DNA of 50,740 bases from an uncultured Lachnospiraceae bacterium (GCA_910588655.1 CAJUPJ010000024.1:1-50740), one strand, 5' to 3'. Shown: positions 17,512 through 26,759, counted from the first letter of the stretch. A program made the numbers and translations. Notes: a model not told the origin generated them from the letters alone.

Positions 17512-19077
17512 ATGATGAGATCACTTTACTCTGGTGTTGCAGGTCTTAAGACACACCAGACAAGAATGGATGTTATTGGTAATAACATTGCAAACGTAAA
17601 TACAGTAGGGTTTAAAGGAAGCAGCGTAAACTTTGCTGACCAGTTTTACCAGACAACATCACCAGCAACAGGGCCAGATGCAGCAACAGCCGCAGCAGGT
17701 TCTAATGCAAAACAGATAGGTCTTGGCTCACAGGTAGCATCAATTACAACAAATATCACAGAGCAGGGCGGAACATCATCAACAAACAGGGCTCTTGACC
17801 TTGCTATTAATGGCGACTCATTCCTTATCGTAAAATCAGGCGGTGCTACTTACTTTACAAAAGCAGGCGCACTTAATGTAGATACAAATGGTACACTTTA
17901 CTCAACAGTAAATAATGCTACAGTCCAGGGATGGATGGCTGATGCAGAAGGAAATGTGCAAAGGGACGTAGTAAGGGACCTTACAGTAATGTCAGCAGAT
18001 AACCTTTATTTTCCGCCAACAGCGACTACTAATGTTACATTAAAAGGTAATATTAATAAAAATGATAAAGACCTCCAGGTAACATTAAGTGATGATGGTG
18101 TAGCAATAGACAGCGGGCTGGTTGCAACAATAAGCTTTTATGATAAGCTTGGACAGTTATATACAGCTAAGCTGCTTATAGTAAAACCAGATGAACAGCC
18201 AGACGCTGGCGCTGATGATACACAGCTTACATCATACAGGGTATATCTTGGTGATGTTATGGATGAAGACGGAAATTCAATCTTTGTAAGGGAAGTAACT
18301 GGTGATGACGGTTCTGTAACTTATGCTGCTACAGGTGCAACTGTTACACTTGGTGGTGCAGAATATACTGTAGGTGAAGATGCAATAAACGCTGAAACTG
18401 GTAAGTTCACTACTATAACTGGTGGTGGTGATGGTGCTGCACTGCTTAACTTCAATATGAGGACTGGTGATTTCTTTAGTACAACTAATAATGGTGAAAT
18501 CCCTGAAACATCACAGTATGCAACTACAGGTATTATGTTAAGCATTAACCCAGGTGATGGTGACGGGGCAATTGATAATACATTTGACCAGTATGACCCT
18601 GAATCTGGTACAGGTGGTATTATGATTGATGTTTCTTCACTTACCCAGTATTCAACAAATTCAAACCTTACATATACAAAAGGTGATAAGCTTGAAGCAA
18701 GGGGTGCAGGTAATATCGCTGGCGAAATGAAAGGTATTTCCATTGATGAGGATGGTTATGTATATGGTACATATAATAACGGTTCTAAGAAATGCCTTGC
18801 ACAGATTGCAGTTGCAACATTTAACAACCCTTCAGGCCTTGAAGCAGTTGGTAACAGCCTTTTTGCACAGACACTTAACTCAGGTACATTTGATGGTGTT
18901 GGTGAAGCCGTAAGTATTTCCGGAAGTTTTACAGTAGGCGCACTTGAAATGTCAAACGTAGACCTTGCATCAGAGTTTACAACAATGATTACAACACAGC
19001 GTGGTTTCCAGGCAAATTCACGTATTATTACAACAACAGACTCCATGCTTGAGGAACTTGTAAACCTTAAACGTTAA
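17512..19077 (+). CDS. flgE: Flagellar hook protein FlgE
   Basis: FlgE polymerises into the hook, the universal joint of the flagellum. The start is ATG 17512 because AAGGAGG (17496-17502) precedes it; an upstream in-frame ATG at 17461 lacks one. The 521-residue protein has the N-terminal hook/rod signature (MRSLYSGVAGLKTHQTRMDVIGNNIANVNTVGFKGSSVNFADQFYQTTSPATGP), a variable centre, and the C-terminal coiled-coil domain ending VDLASEFTTMITTQRGFQANSRIITTTDSMLEELVNLKR. A small hairpin (TGCGCT/AGCGCA) lies in the leader. Confidence 0.96.
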   Translation: MMRSLYSGVAGLKTHQTRMDVIGNNIANVNTVGFKGSSVNFADQFYQTTSPATGPDAATAAAGSNAKQIGLGSQVASITTNITEQGGTSSTNRALDLAINGDSFLIVKSGGATYFTKAGALNVDTNGTLYSTVNNATVQGWMADAEGNVQRDVVRDLTVMSADNLYFPPTATTNVTLKGNINKNDKDLQVTLSDDGVAIDSGLVATISFYDKLGQLYTAKLLIVKPDEQPDAGADDTQLTSYRVYLGDVMDEDGNSIFVREVTGDDGSVTYAATGATVTLGGAEYTVGEDAINAETGKFTTITGGGDGAALLNFNMRTGDFFSTTNNGEIPETSQYATTGIMLSINPGDGDGAIDNTFDQYDPESGTGGIMIDVSSLTQYSTNSNLTYTKGDKLEARGAGNIAGEMKGISIDEDGYVYGTYNNGSKKCLAQIAVATFNNPSGLEAVGNSLFAQTLNSGTFDGVGEAVSISGSFTVGALEMSNVDLASEFTTMITTQRGFQANSRIITTTDSMLEELVNLKR

Positions 19078-19105
19078 GCATAAGCTTTAAGTAACATTAT
19101 TAAGC

Positions 19106-19132
19106 GGCATTGCAGTGTAATCTTACAATGCC
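19106..19132 (+). other. Stem-loop after flgE
   Basis: GGCATTG (19106-19112) pairs with CAATGCC (19126-19132). It lies 29 bases after the flgE stop and is not followed by a T-run. It could stabilise the upstream mRNA end. Confidence 0.4.
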
Positions 19133-19166
19133 ATATAATGTAACATATTATAATGTAAAATAAAAT

Positions 19167-19223
19167 AAGCCGGCAATGAACATTAATTGCGTTACAGCCC
19201 ACACATTTGTTTGTTGCCGGCTT
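19167..19223 (+). other. Large stem-loop between flgE and flbD
   Basis: AAGCCGGCAA (19167-19176) and TTGCCGGCTT (19214-19223) form a perfect 10-bp, GC-rich stem with a 37-base loop, followed by GATTTAAG rather than a strong T-run. It could be a partial terminator or processing site that lowers expression beyond flgE. Confidence 0.5.
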
Positions 19224-19311
19224 GATTTAAGAAAAGAGTTAAAAAGATTTAAAAGAATTGTATTTTTGTTATCTGGCAGAGGGGTTACAGGGAAAGGGGG
19301 AGAGAATTTAT

Positions 19312-19500
19312 ATGATTGATGTTACCAGGTTAAATGGTTCTGGTGTTACAGTTAATTCAGATTTGATTGAAACAGTTGAAGAAACTCCTGATACGGTTAT
19401 CACGTTGACCACAGGGAAAAAAATAATTGTAAAAGAAAGTAGACAGAACGTGAAAAATCTAGTAAAATTGTTTAAGAGAGAATGTAATTCTATTGAATAA
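19312..19500 (+). CDS. flbD: FlbD family flagellar protein
   Basis: This small protein (62 residues) is of the FlbD family found just upstream of motA in Firmicutes and other phyla. Conserved features are MIDVTRLNG at the start, LIETVEETPDTVITLTTGKKIIVKES in the middle and a short basic C-terminus. The family has been linked to flagellar and swarming regulation, but its biochemical role is unclear. AAGGGGGAG precedes ATG 19312; the longer in-frame reading from 19258 is unlikely. Confidence 0.85.
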   Translation: MIDVTRLNGSGVTVNSDLIETVEETPDTVITLTTGKKIIVKESRQNVKNLVKLFKRECNSIE

Positions 19501-19578
19501 TATAGAAATTATATATATATTATACGCGTTTTTTGTGTATATATGCTCTTACTATTAAATTATAAGGTGGTGTAAGTT

Positions 19579-20394
19579 GTGGATATTACAACAATTGTAG
19601 GAATGGTTGTTTGTCTTGCCATGGTTGTGCTTGGTATTGTTACTGGTGACGAAGGTCCAGCAGCTATGAGGCATTTCTATGACCGGAATTCTATCTTTAT
19701 TACTATCGGTGGTTCCGTATGTTGTATGATGATGCAGGCAAAGAGCTTTCCAGTATTTTTAGCTTCATTTAAGTCTATGGGCCTTGCAATGAAAGTACAT
19801 AATATTGACCCTGCTGAGGGAATAAAGAACATTATTAACTTATCTAACGTTGCCCGTAAAGAGGGGCTGCTTGCTTTGGAAGAGGCGGCTAATAATATTG
19901 AAGATGACTTTTTAAAAAAGGGCATTATGCTTATAGTTGATGGTACTGACCCTGAACTTGTAAGAAATATTATGGACACAGAACTTGGCGCTATAGACGA
20001 AAGGCATAATGAAAAGGTTATGTTCTGGGCTAACTGGGGAAGCATGGGTCCTGCATGGGGTATGATTGGTACTCTTATAGGTCTTGTAAACATGCTTTAT
20101 AACATGGAAGATATGGCAAAAATCGGGCCTAATATGGCAGTAGCACTTCTTACTACGTTGTATGGTTCACTTCTTTCCAACTGGGTTTGTATACCTATTT
20201 CATTTAAACTTAAAATGCATAATGCTAATGAGATAAAAATGAAAGAAATAATGGTAGAAGGGCTTTTATCAATACAGGCAGGTGAAAACCCACGTGTAAT
20301 AGAAGAAAAACTGAAATCATTCCTTGCCCCTTCTGTACGTGATGCAATGAGTGAGGGCGGTGAAGATGGCGCTCCTGAAGGTGGTGAGGCTTAA
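19579..20394 (+). CDS. motA: Flagellar motor stator protein MotA
   Basis: MotA forms the pentameric stator ring that couples ion flow to FliG rotation. The 271-residue protein has four predicted transmembrane segments: the first near 3-22, the second near 33-55, and the last two around 150-205 (NWGSMGPAWGMIGTLIGLVNML, GPNMAVALLTTLYGSLLSNWVCIPI). A large cytoplasmic loop (about 60-145) carries the FliG-contact region. The start is GTG 19579 with AAGGTGGTG upstream. Its stop overlaps the motB ATG by one base. Confidence 0.96.
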   Translation: MDITTIVGMVVCLAMVVLGIVTGDEGPAAMRHFYDRNSIFITIGGSVCCMMMQAKSFPVFLASFKSMGLAMKVHNIDPAEGIKNIINLSNVARKEGLLALEEAANNIEDDFLKKGIMLIVDGTDPELVRNIMDTELGAIDERHNEKVMFWANWGSMGPAWGMIGTLIGLVNMLYNMEDMAKIGPNMAVALLTTLYGSLLSNWVCIPISFKLKMHNANEIKMKEIMVEGLLSIQAGENPRVIEEKLKSFLAPSVRDAMSEGGEDGAPEGGEA

Positions 20395-21200
20395 TGGCAA
20401 GAGCAAAAAAAGAGGAAGAAGAAATCAAAACCGATGGATGGAAAGATACTTTCTCTGACCTTATGAACCTGTTGTTGTGTTTCTTCGTACTTTTGTTTTC
20501 AATGTCTAATGTGGATGAAGTAAAATATGCGGAACTTGTTGCATCACTTTCCAACAGTTTTAGCATTTTCAACGGCGGTGCACAGGCTATAGGCGAAGGT
20601 GTGCTTGTGTCCAGCGGCGCTACACAGCTTAATAACCTTGATGAATATTATTCTGATATGGGAAAAGCCAGTGAATCTGACGTTGAAAACGACCCGCTTG
20701 CAGAATTTGTAGAAGAGCTTGAGAAACAGCAAAAGAACCAGACAGAAGAGTTATATAATGAGATTGTGGAACAGACAGAGCAGAAACGGCTTGAAGATTC
20801 TGTTGATGTTACGATAGATGACAGTTACCAGTATGTAATGGTTTCACTTAGTGGTGATTTACTGTTTGAATCTGGAAGTGCTGAGATACCAGAAGGGGCT
20901 AAGAAAATTCTTAGCAGGGTTGGTGATATACTTAAAAATTATTCTGGCAAGCTGGTAAAGATTGAAGGGCATACAGACAATGTACCTATAAACAGTTCAT
21001 CATATCCAAGTAACTTATGGCTGTCAACTGCAAGGGCTACAAAAGTCCTGGAATATTTAAAAGATGTAAAGGGCCTTAAACCTAAATTCCTTGAAGCGTC
21101 AGGCCGTGGTGAAACAATTCCTGTTGCAAGCAATGACAATGCACAGGGAAGAGCCAGGAACAGGCGTGTAGAGATTAAAATATATAGCAATACCCATTAA
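20394..21200 (+). CDS. motB: Flagellar motor stator protein MotB
   Basis: MotB anchors the stator to peptidoglycan and carries the essential ion-binding aspartate. In this 268-residue protein the single transmembrane helix follows W16 (FSDLMNLLLCFFVLLFSMS), and D22 is the likely ion-binding residue. A plug/linker region follows, then the OmpA-like peptidoglycan-binding domain (about 150-265) with FESGSAEIPEGAKKIL, IEGHTDNVPI and GRARNRRVEI. Translation is probably coupled to motA (TAATG). Confidence 0.96.
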   Translation: MARAKKEEEEIKTDGWKDTFSDLMNLLLCFFVLLFSMSNVDEVKYAELVASLSNSFSIFNGGAQAIGEGVLVSSGATQLNNLDEYYSDMGKASESDVENDPLAEFVEELEKQQKNQTEELYNEIVEQTEQKRLEDSVDVTIDDSYQYVMVSLSGDLLFESGSAEIPEGAKKILSRVGDILKNYSGKLVKIEGHTDNVPINSSSYPSNLWLSTARATKVLEYLKDVKGLKPKFLEASGRGETIPVASNDNAQGRARNRRVEIKIYSNTH

Positions 21201-21216
21201 GGAAGGTGTGTAAATA

Positions 21217-21738
21217 ATGAAGAAAAATATTTTTAGTGTTATTATTACAGCTTTAACTATAGTAAATGTTGTTTTAACTGCAATCTTATTCTTTGTAATG
21301 ATGCCAACATTTAATAAAACCAACAAGTTAATTACACAGGTGGCATCAATTTTAGACCTTGAGCTTGATGATGAAGATGCTGACCCGGAAGATGATTATA
21401 CAGTAAGTGATATAGAATATACTGATGTGGCATTTGAGGCACAGCAGACAGTAAATCTTGGGGCAGGTGCTTCTGATAAAAAAGACCATTATGCACTTTT
21501 TGATGGTTTTACAGTCGGTGTTAATAAAAAGTCAGATGATTATGATGATTTTAAGACAGAAACTATTACTTCTTACCAGTCAACAATTACTGATATAATA
21601 CGTTCTGTAATGCAGTCAAAGACTAATGACACTATTTCAGAGGATGTTATAAAGAAGGAAGCACTGGAACAAATCAGGGAAAAATTTGGAACTAAGTGTG
21701 TAGTTGAGCTTACTTTAAAGAATTTTATGCACCAGTAA
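21217..21738 (+). CDS. fliL: Flagellar basal body-associated protein FliL
   Basis: FliL surrounds or supports the stator near the basal body and affects torque and swarming. The 173-residue protein has an N-terminal transmembrane helix (about 6-29) and an extracytoplasmic domain ending in IREKFGTKCVVELTLKNFMHQ. Sequence conservation is low, as is usual for FliL. Its place between motB and fliM supports the call. The 141-base gap to fliM contains a small hairpin (TGCTTTG/CAAAGCA, 21787-21805). Confidence 0.78.
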   Translation: MKKNIFSVIITALTIVNVVLTAILFFVMMPTFNKTNKLITQVASILDLELDDEDADPEDDYTVSDIEYTDVAFEAQQTVNLGAGASDKKDHYALFDGFTVGVNKKSDDYDDFKTETITSYQSTITDIIRSVMQSKTNDTISEDVIKKEALEQIREKFGTKCVVELTLKNFMHQ

Positions 21739-21879
21739 TCCAATTTGGGGTTTAATTTATCTTTGAATTATGTTATTATAAGCTAGTGCTTTGTTTTTCA
21801 AAGCAGCAGGGAGAAGTAAAATCCTTGTTATAATGAACCGGATTCAGTATCCAATTTGTCCGGGTGTGAGGTGAAAAGA

Positions 21880-22860
21880 ATGGGAGATACCTTATCTCAG
21901 GAAGAGATAGATAATCTGCTTAATGCATTAAGTAATGGTGAGCTGGATGCTGACCAGTTGAATGAGGCACCTGAAAAAAGTGTCAAGAATTATGATTTTG
22001 CAAGACCCTCCAAGTTTTCCAAAGACCATTTGCGGACACTGGAGATTATATTTGAAAACTATGGCCGTCTTTTATCTACAAATTTACCTGCATATTTGCG
22101 TAAAAACATACAGGTAGAAGTTATGAATGCAGAAGCGAATACTTATTCAGAATTTGCCAATGCACTTTCTAACCCGGTACTTCTTGGAGTAGTTAATTTT
22201 GCCCCGTTAGAAGGCAATATTATAATTGACCTGGCTACAAATATTGGATTTACTATAGTAGACCGTATGCTTGGTGGTGGTGGTGCGCCTCTTGCAAAGA
22301 GCAGGGAGTTTACAGAAATTGAGCTTATTATTTTGGAGAAAATCCTTGATATATGTACCAATCTTATGGTTGACCCTTGGGAAAGTGTTGTTACTATTGA
22401 ACCGCGGCTTGAACGTATTGAAACAAATTCACAGTTTGCACAGTTTATATCACCAAGTGAGATGACTGCAATTGTAACACTCAGCATTAAGATTGGGTCT
22501 GTTGAGGGATTTATGAATATATGTATACCATTTGCATCTGTAGAGCCAGTTATTGACAAGTTAAATACAAAATACTGGTATTCAAGCATGAAGCAGCATG
22601 ATGCAGGGGCATATAGCGAAGAAATTGAGACTATAATTGACAGGGCCAAAATTCCTGTCAGGGCTATGCTCGGCAGAAGTTCTATTTCTGTAAATGATTT
22701 TATGAATATTCAGATTGGTGATATAATTAAGCTGAATACTAAAGTAGATGATGAGCTTGATGTGTATGTTGGAAGTATCAGGAAATTTACTGCATTACCT
22801 GGTGCAACAATGGATTCATATGCTGTCCGGGTTACATCAATTATAAGGGAGGAGCAATAA
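21880..22860 (+). CDS. fliM: Flagellar motor switch protein FliM
   Basis: FliM is the C-ring subunit that receives phospho-CheY. From ATG 21880 (GAGGTGAAAAG upstream) it has 326 residues. The N-terminal LSQEEIDNLLNAL is the CheY-binding peptide. The CheC-like middle domain (about 50-230) and C-terminal SpoA domain (about 245-320, ending YAVRVTSIIREEQ) follow. A reading from TTG 21856 has no ribosome binding site at the right distance. Confidence 0.96.
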   Translation: MGDTLSQEEIDNLLNALSNGELDADQLNEAPEKSVKNYDFARPSKFSKDHLRTLEIIFENYGRLLSTNLPAYLRKNIQVEVMNAEANTYSEFANALSNPVLLGVVNFAPLEGNIIIDLATNIGFTIVDRMLGGGGAPLAKSREFTEIELIILEKILDICTNLMVDPWESVVTIEPRLERIETNSQFAQFISPSEMTAIVTLSIKIGSVEGFMNICIPFASVEPVIDKLNTKYWYSSMKQHDAGAYSEEIETIIDRAKIPVRAMLGRSSISVNDFMNIQIGDIIKLNTKVDDELDVYVGSIRKFTALPGATMDSYAVRVTSIIREEQ

Positions 22861-22863
22861 ACT

Positions 22864-24078
22864 ATGGATGGAATGTTATCACAAGAAGAAATTGATGCAT
22901 TGACAGGCGGTGGCGGAGCATCTTCTGATGATACATCTGCACAGGGGGATGAGTTATTAAGTGAGGCAGAGAGAGATGCGGTTGGTGAGATTGCCAATAT
23001 TAATATGGGTACTGCAGCAACTACATTATCTACCCTGTTGAATAATAAAGTTACTATTACTACGCCTAGGGTTTCCTATGTAACTATTAATGAACTGTCA
23101 GAACAGTATGACAGGCCATGTGTATTTATACATATTTCATATATAGAGGGAATTGATGGCAATAATATCCTTATTTTAAAGGAACATGATGTTAAGATTA
23201 TTACAGACCTGATGATGGGTGGTGATGGCACTAATACAGAAGGTGAACTTTCAGAACTCCATCTTAGTGCTATAAGTGAGGCTATGAACCAGATGATGGG
23301 TTCAGCTGCTACTTCTCTTTCATCTATGCTTGAAAGGAAGGTGGATATAAGCCCTCCTTCAGCAAGCCTTGTAGATTTGAATGATACTATTGATGATACT
23401 GAGATACTGAATTTCCTTGAAGACCAGATAGTACAGGTATCATTTGATATGAAGATTGGTGACCTTGTAGACAGCCAGATTATGCAGTTATATCCATGTG
23501 ATTTTGCAAGGGAACTTTATAATAAGTTTATGAATAATACAATGGGAGGCAGCGGGGCATCAGAACCTGAGCCAGCTCCTGCCCCACAGCCAGCCCCGGC
23601 ATCTGCTGTTATATCTCCAGAGCCTGCTATGGCACAGCAGCCTGCGCAGCCAGTGATGCAGCAGCCTGTACAAGACCCTTCAATGATGCAGATGCAGCAG
23701 CCTGTACCTGGAATGATGCCTGGACAGGGTATGATGCAGGGGCAGCCAATGATGCAGCAGCCATATATGATGCCTGTGCAGAATGTAAATGTCCAGACAG
23801 CGCAGTTCCAGCCGTTTAATGCAGGCGTAAGCCCTCTTATGCAGCAGGAAAATATTGACCTTATTATGGATGTCCCTCTTGAAGTAACTGTAGAGCTTGG
23901 GCGTACTAATAAGTCAATTAAAGAAATTCTTGATTTTGCGCCAGGTACAATTATAGAGCTTGATAAACTGGCAGGTGAGCCTGTAGATGTACTTGTTAAT
24001 GGCAAATTTGTTGCCAAAGGTGAGGTAGTTGTTATTGAAGAAAGTTTTGGTATAAGATTAACGGAAATAACAAAATAA
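22864..24078 (+). CDS. fliY: Flagellar motor switch phosphatase/C-ring protein FliY (FliN)
   Basis: FliY in Firmicutes combines the C-ring SpoA domain of FliN with a CheC-like CheY-P phosphatase module. The 404-residue protein starts with a CheY-binding peptide (MLSQEEIDAL), has a CheC-type domain (about 35-215) with phosphatase-like helices (EAERDAVGEIANINMGTAATTLS and ISEAMNQMMGSAATSLSSML), then a Met/Gln/Pro-rich linker (about 225-320), and a C-terminal SpoA domain (about 330-404). It lies 3 bases after fliM. The linker is unusually rich in methionine and glutamine. Confidence 0.93.
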   Translation: MDGMLSQEEIDALTGGGGASSDDTSAQGDELLSEAERDAVGEIANINMGTAATTLSTLLNNKVTITTPRVSYVTINELSEQYDRPCVFIHISYIEGIDGNNILILKEHDVKIITDLMMGGDGTNTEGELSELHLSAISEAMNQMMGSAATSLSSMLERKVDISPPSASLVDLNDTIDDTEILNFLEDQIVQVSFDMKIGDLVDSQIMQLYPCDFARELYNKFMNNTMGGSGASEPEPAPAPQPAPASAVISPEPAMAQQPAQPVMQQPVQDPSMMQMQQPVPGMMPGQGMMQGQPMMQQPYMMPVQNVNVQTAQFQPFNAGVSPLMQQENIDLIMDVPLEVTVELGRTNKSIKEILDFAPGTIIELDKLAGEPVDVLVNGKFVAKGEVVVIEESFGIRLTEITK

Positions 24079-24106
24079 TAAAATAAAAAGCCGGAGGTGT
24101 AGGGAT

Positions 24107-24496
24107 ATGAGGATTTTAATAACTGAGTTTTCTGCAGCCGCCGGCATTTTTAGGTTTATTGCGCTGTTTATAGTTTTTATTGCCGTGATTGTGGCGGCGT
24201 TCTATTTTACGAAGTGGTATGCCAGTTCAGGGCTTGTAAGGAAAGGCAATGGCAATATAAAGATAATTGAGTCTTACCAGCTAGCTCCAGGCAAGATAGT
24301 TTATATAGTTAAAATTGGCAGTAAATTTGTTTCAATTATGACATCAAAAGATAATATAGTTAAACTGGCAGAACTTTCAGAAGATGAAATAGAGTTTCAG
24401 GAAATAGAATTGAATAATACATCATTTAAAGACGTTATGGGACAAATGATTAATAACAGAAAAATGAAAGATGATGATAAAAAAAATGGGAAATAA
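24107..24496 (+). CDS. fliO: Flagellar biosynthetic protein FliO
   Basis: FliO helps assemble the FliP-FliQ-FliR export gate. The 129-residue protein has one transmembrane helix (about 11-36) and a small cytoplasmic domain with the family pattern GNGNIKIIESYQLAPGKIVYIVKIGSKFVSIMTSKDNIVKLAEL. CGGAGGTG precedes the ATG. Its end overlaps the fliP start region. In Bacillus a cheY lies between fliY and this gene; here it is absent. Confidence 0.85.
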   Translation: MRILITEFSAAAGIFRFIALFIVFIAVIVAAFYFTKWYASSGLVRKGNGNIKIIESYQLAPGKIVYIVKIGSKFVSIMTSKDNIVKLAELSEDEIEFQEIELNNTSFKDVMGQMINNRKMKDDDKKNGK

Positions 24497-25364
24497 AAAT
24501 AATAAAAAACGGAAAAAAAGTAAAATAACCATGCTTGCACGTTTTTGCAGGAAACCAGTATTAAATATTTTATTAATGCTTTGTGCAAGCTTTATTATTT
24601 TCAGTGCAGCAGGCCCTGTATATGTACATGCCAGGGGTGTCGATTCTACTACCCAGAAAGAAATTGAAGGGGAAGCGGATATAGATGATAATACAGTTGA
24701 TTTAACCATATCTTCCAATGCAGGCAGTACAAACCTGGAAGCTACTTTACAGATACTTATTATGCTTACTATTTTGTCGCTTGCACCATCAATACTTATA
24801 ATGGTTACATCATTTACCCGTATTATAGTGGTACTGCATTTTATAAGGACTGCGCTCGCTACACAGACTTCTCCGCCTAACCAGGTGCTTGTGGGGCTGG
24901 CGCTATTTATTACTCTTGCAATAATGGCACCAGTATTTTCAGAAGTCAACGAAACAGCCGTACAGCCATTTATGGCAGGTGAAGTGCTTCAGGAAGATGC
25001 GTTAAAAGCGGGTGTAAAACCTTTAAAATCATTTATGCTTAAGCAGACACGTGACAAGGATATAGAACTGTTCCTTGATATTAATAAAACAGACAGGGAA
25101 TCTGTAAACAGTTATGAAGACCTTCCAATTACAGTAATAATACCTGCATTTATTATAAGTGAATTAAGGATGGCATTTATAATAGGATTTATATTATACC
25201 TGCCATTTATTGTAATAGACATGGTAGTAGCATCCACCCTTATGTCAATGGGTATGATGATGCTTCCTCCTACTACAATTTCAATGCCATTTAAAATACT
25301 TTTATTTGTAATGGCAGATGGATGGAATTTGATTATCGGGCAGTTAGTTGACACATTCAAATAA
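24471..25364 (+). CDS. fliP: Flagellar export gate protein FliP
   Basis: FliP is the main subunit of the type III export gate. The 297-residue protein has a lysine-rich leader, an N-terminal hydrophobic segment (about 31-50, possibly a signal peptide) and four membrane helices. Signature blocks are LSLAPSILIMVTSFTRIIVVLHFIRTALATQTSPPNQVLVGLALFIT and IPAFIISELRMAFIIGFILYLPFIVIDMVVASTLMSMGMMMLPP. Several ATGs (24471, 24474, 24486) lie within the fliO end; the exact start is uncertain. Confidence 0.95.
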   Translation: MMIKKMGNKNNKKRKKSKITMLARFCRKPVLNILLMLCASFIIFSAAGPVYVHARGVDSTTQKEIEGEADIDDNTVDLTISSNAGSTNLEATLQILIMLTILSLAPSILIMVTSFTRIIVVLHFIRTALATQTSPPNQVLVGLALFITLAIMAPVFSEVNETAVQPFMAGEVLQEDALKAGVKPLKSFMLKQTRDKDIELFLDINKTDRESVNSYEDLPITVIIPAFIISELRMAFIIGFILYLPFIVIDMVVASTLMSMGMMMLPPTTISMPFKILLFVMADGWNLIIGQLVDTFK

Positions 25365-25426
25365 AAACATTTAATACTTTCTTCTTTACATGGAAAGTAT
25401 CTATAGTAAAGAAAGGCGGGATAAAT

Positions 25427-25696
25427 ATGTCAGAAGGAGTAGTAATTGATATTGCAAGGGAGGTTGTCTGGGTTATAGTTAAAACATCGGCGCCGCTTCT
25501 GCTGGTTTCACTAATTATAGGTCTTATAATAAGCATATTCCAGACAATTACCTCAATACAGGAACAGACACTTACATTTGTGCCAAAATTCCTGGCTATT
25601 ATGCTTATAATTGTGTTATGTGGAAGCTGGATGCTTAATGCCATGACAGAACTTTTTACGGACCTTGTTTCACATATACCAGAATACATTAGGTAA
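25427..25696 (+). CDS. fliQ: Flagellar export gate protein FliQ
   Basis: FliQ is a small, two-helix export-gate subunit that packs on FliP. The 89-residue protein shows the two membrane segments (about 15-37 and 53-73) and the family motif VSLIIGLIISIFQTITSIQEQTLTFVPK. AAAGGCGGG precedes the ATG. It is in standard fliP-fliQ-fliR order. Confidence 0.95.
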   Translation: MSEGVVIDIAREVVWVIVKTSAPLLLVSLIIGLIISIFQTITSIQEQTLTFVPKFLAIMLIIVLCGSWMLNAMTELFTDLVSHIPEYIR

Positions 25697-25710
25697 GGCA
25701 GGGAGGTACA

Positions 25711-26481
25711 GTGAGTTTTACAATAGAATACCTTGAGTTTGCAATGCTTGTCTTTGTAAGGGTTGCCTCAATAGTTTCAGTTACACCGTTTTTTGGCAAT
25801 AATTCAGTGCCAGTAAGGGTAAAGGCAGCAATTTCACTATTTCTTTCAATTATCATAATGAATACAACAGATTATACTAATGTAGACTATGCAGGGCTGT
25901 TTGGATACAGTTCCCTTATTATGAAAGAAGCAATAACAGGGCTGGTAATAGGGATTGGTTCTGGTTTCTGCCTTTATATACTAAATTATTCGGGACATTT
26001 TATAGATATGGAATTAGGTCTTTCCATGGCAATGGAATTTGACCCGTCATCAAATATACAGTCAACCATTACAGCAAACTTCTTCTCACATCTTTTTATG
26101 ATAATGTTCCTTATATCAGACATGCATTATTTTGTTATAGATGCACTAGTGCAGTCATATAAGCTAATACCAATAGGCGGTGCAAAGATAGAAGCAGACC
26201 TGTTAAAAGTTATTACAAAATATGTTTCAGATTACTTTGTAATAGCAATAAGGGTGGCACTTCCTATCTTTACCTGTATTTTTATAATAAATGTAATACT
26301 TGGCGTACTTGCTAAAGTAGCGCCACAGATGAACATGTTCGTAATAGGAATGCAGCTAAAACTATTCGTCGGGCTGTTTATATTATTTATGATAATGGGA
26401 ATGCTGCCAGGGGTAGTGGACTTTATATTCCAGGAAATGAGAGAACTGACGGGAATGTTTATGAGGGCATTGGCGCCATGA
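25711..26481 (+). CDS. fliR: Flagellar export gate protein FliR
   Basis: FliR completes the FliP5-FliQ4-FliR1 export gate. The 256-residue protein has about six hydrophobic helices and family motifs such as FVRVASIVSVTPFFGNNSVPVRVKAAISL, and MELGLSMAMEFDPSSNIQSTI. The start is GTG 25711 with GGGAGG upstream. flhB usually follows immediately; here about 0.9 kb of repeat DNA intervenes. Confidence 0.95.
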   Translation: MSFTIEYLEFAMLVFVRVASIVSVTPFFGNNSVPVRVKAAISLFLSIIIMNTTDYTNVDYAGLFGYSSLIMKEAITGLVIGIGSGFCLYILNYSGHFIDMELGLSMAMEFDPSSNIQSTITANFFSHLFMIMFLISDMHYFVIDALVQSYKLIPIGGAKIEADLLKVITKYVSDYFVIAIRVALPIFTCIFIINVILGVLAKVAPQMNMFVIGMQLKLFVGLFILFMIMGMLPGVVDFIFQEMRELTGMFMRALAP

Positions 26482-26515
26482 TTCTGGTGGGGTGTTTTTG
26501 GGTGTTGGGAGTATG

Positions 26516-26759
26516 TGGAAGCTGGGGGATTATATGGAGATGGACGCAGTTTCCATGTTTTAATAAATATTTTTTATTAAGAGGTATGCTTGTTGTGTTG
26601 CAATCTACACTTTGGTAATTTATAAAATATTTTCAGCCTGCACTTTTAACCAAATGACATTGCACTACATTGCCCCATAAGAATACCCCTTCGGAAAATA
26701 TTTATTAAAACATGGAAATCTGCTGTTTACTGGCATATAACTATAACCAGCAGCTTCCA
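26516..26759. repeat. Long nested palindrome with perfect 24-bp arms
   Basis: The outer arms TGGAAGCTG (26516-26524) and CAGCTTCCA (26751-26759) enclose partly complementary sequence and then a perfect 24-bp inverted repeat (26550-26573 with 26695-26718). The 121-base centre contains the R2 repeat. No transposase or target duplication was found by eye. Confidence 0.75.
26602..26668 (-). repeat. R2 dispersed repeat, copy 2
   Basis: Its reverse complement matches 430-496 (roughly 85% by eye), including CAATGTCATTT and ATTACCAAAGTGTAGATT. Here it sits in the centre of a palindrome, whereas copy 1 sits between two R1 elements. Confidence 0.65.
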
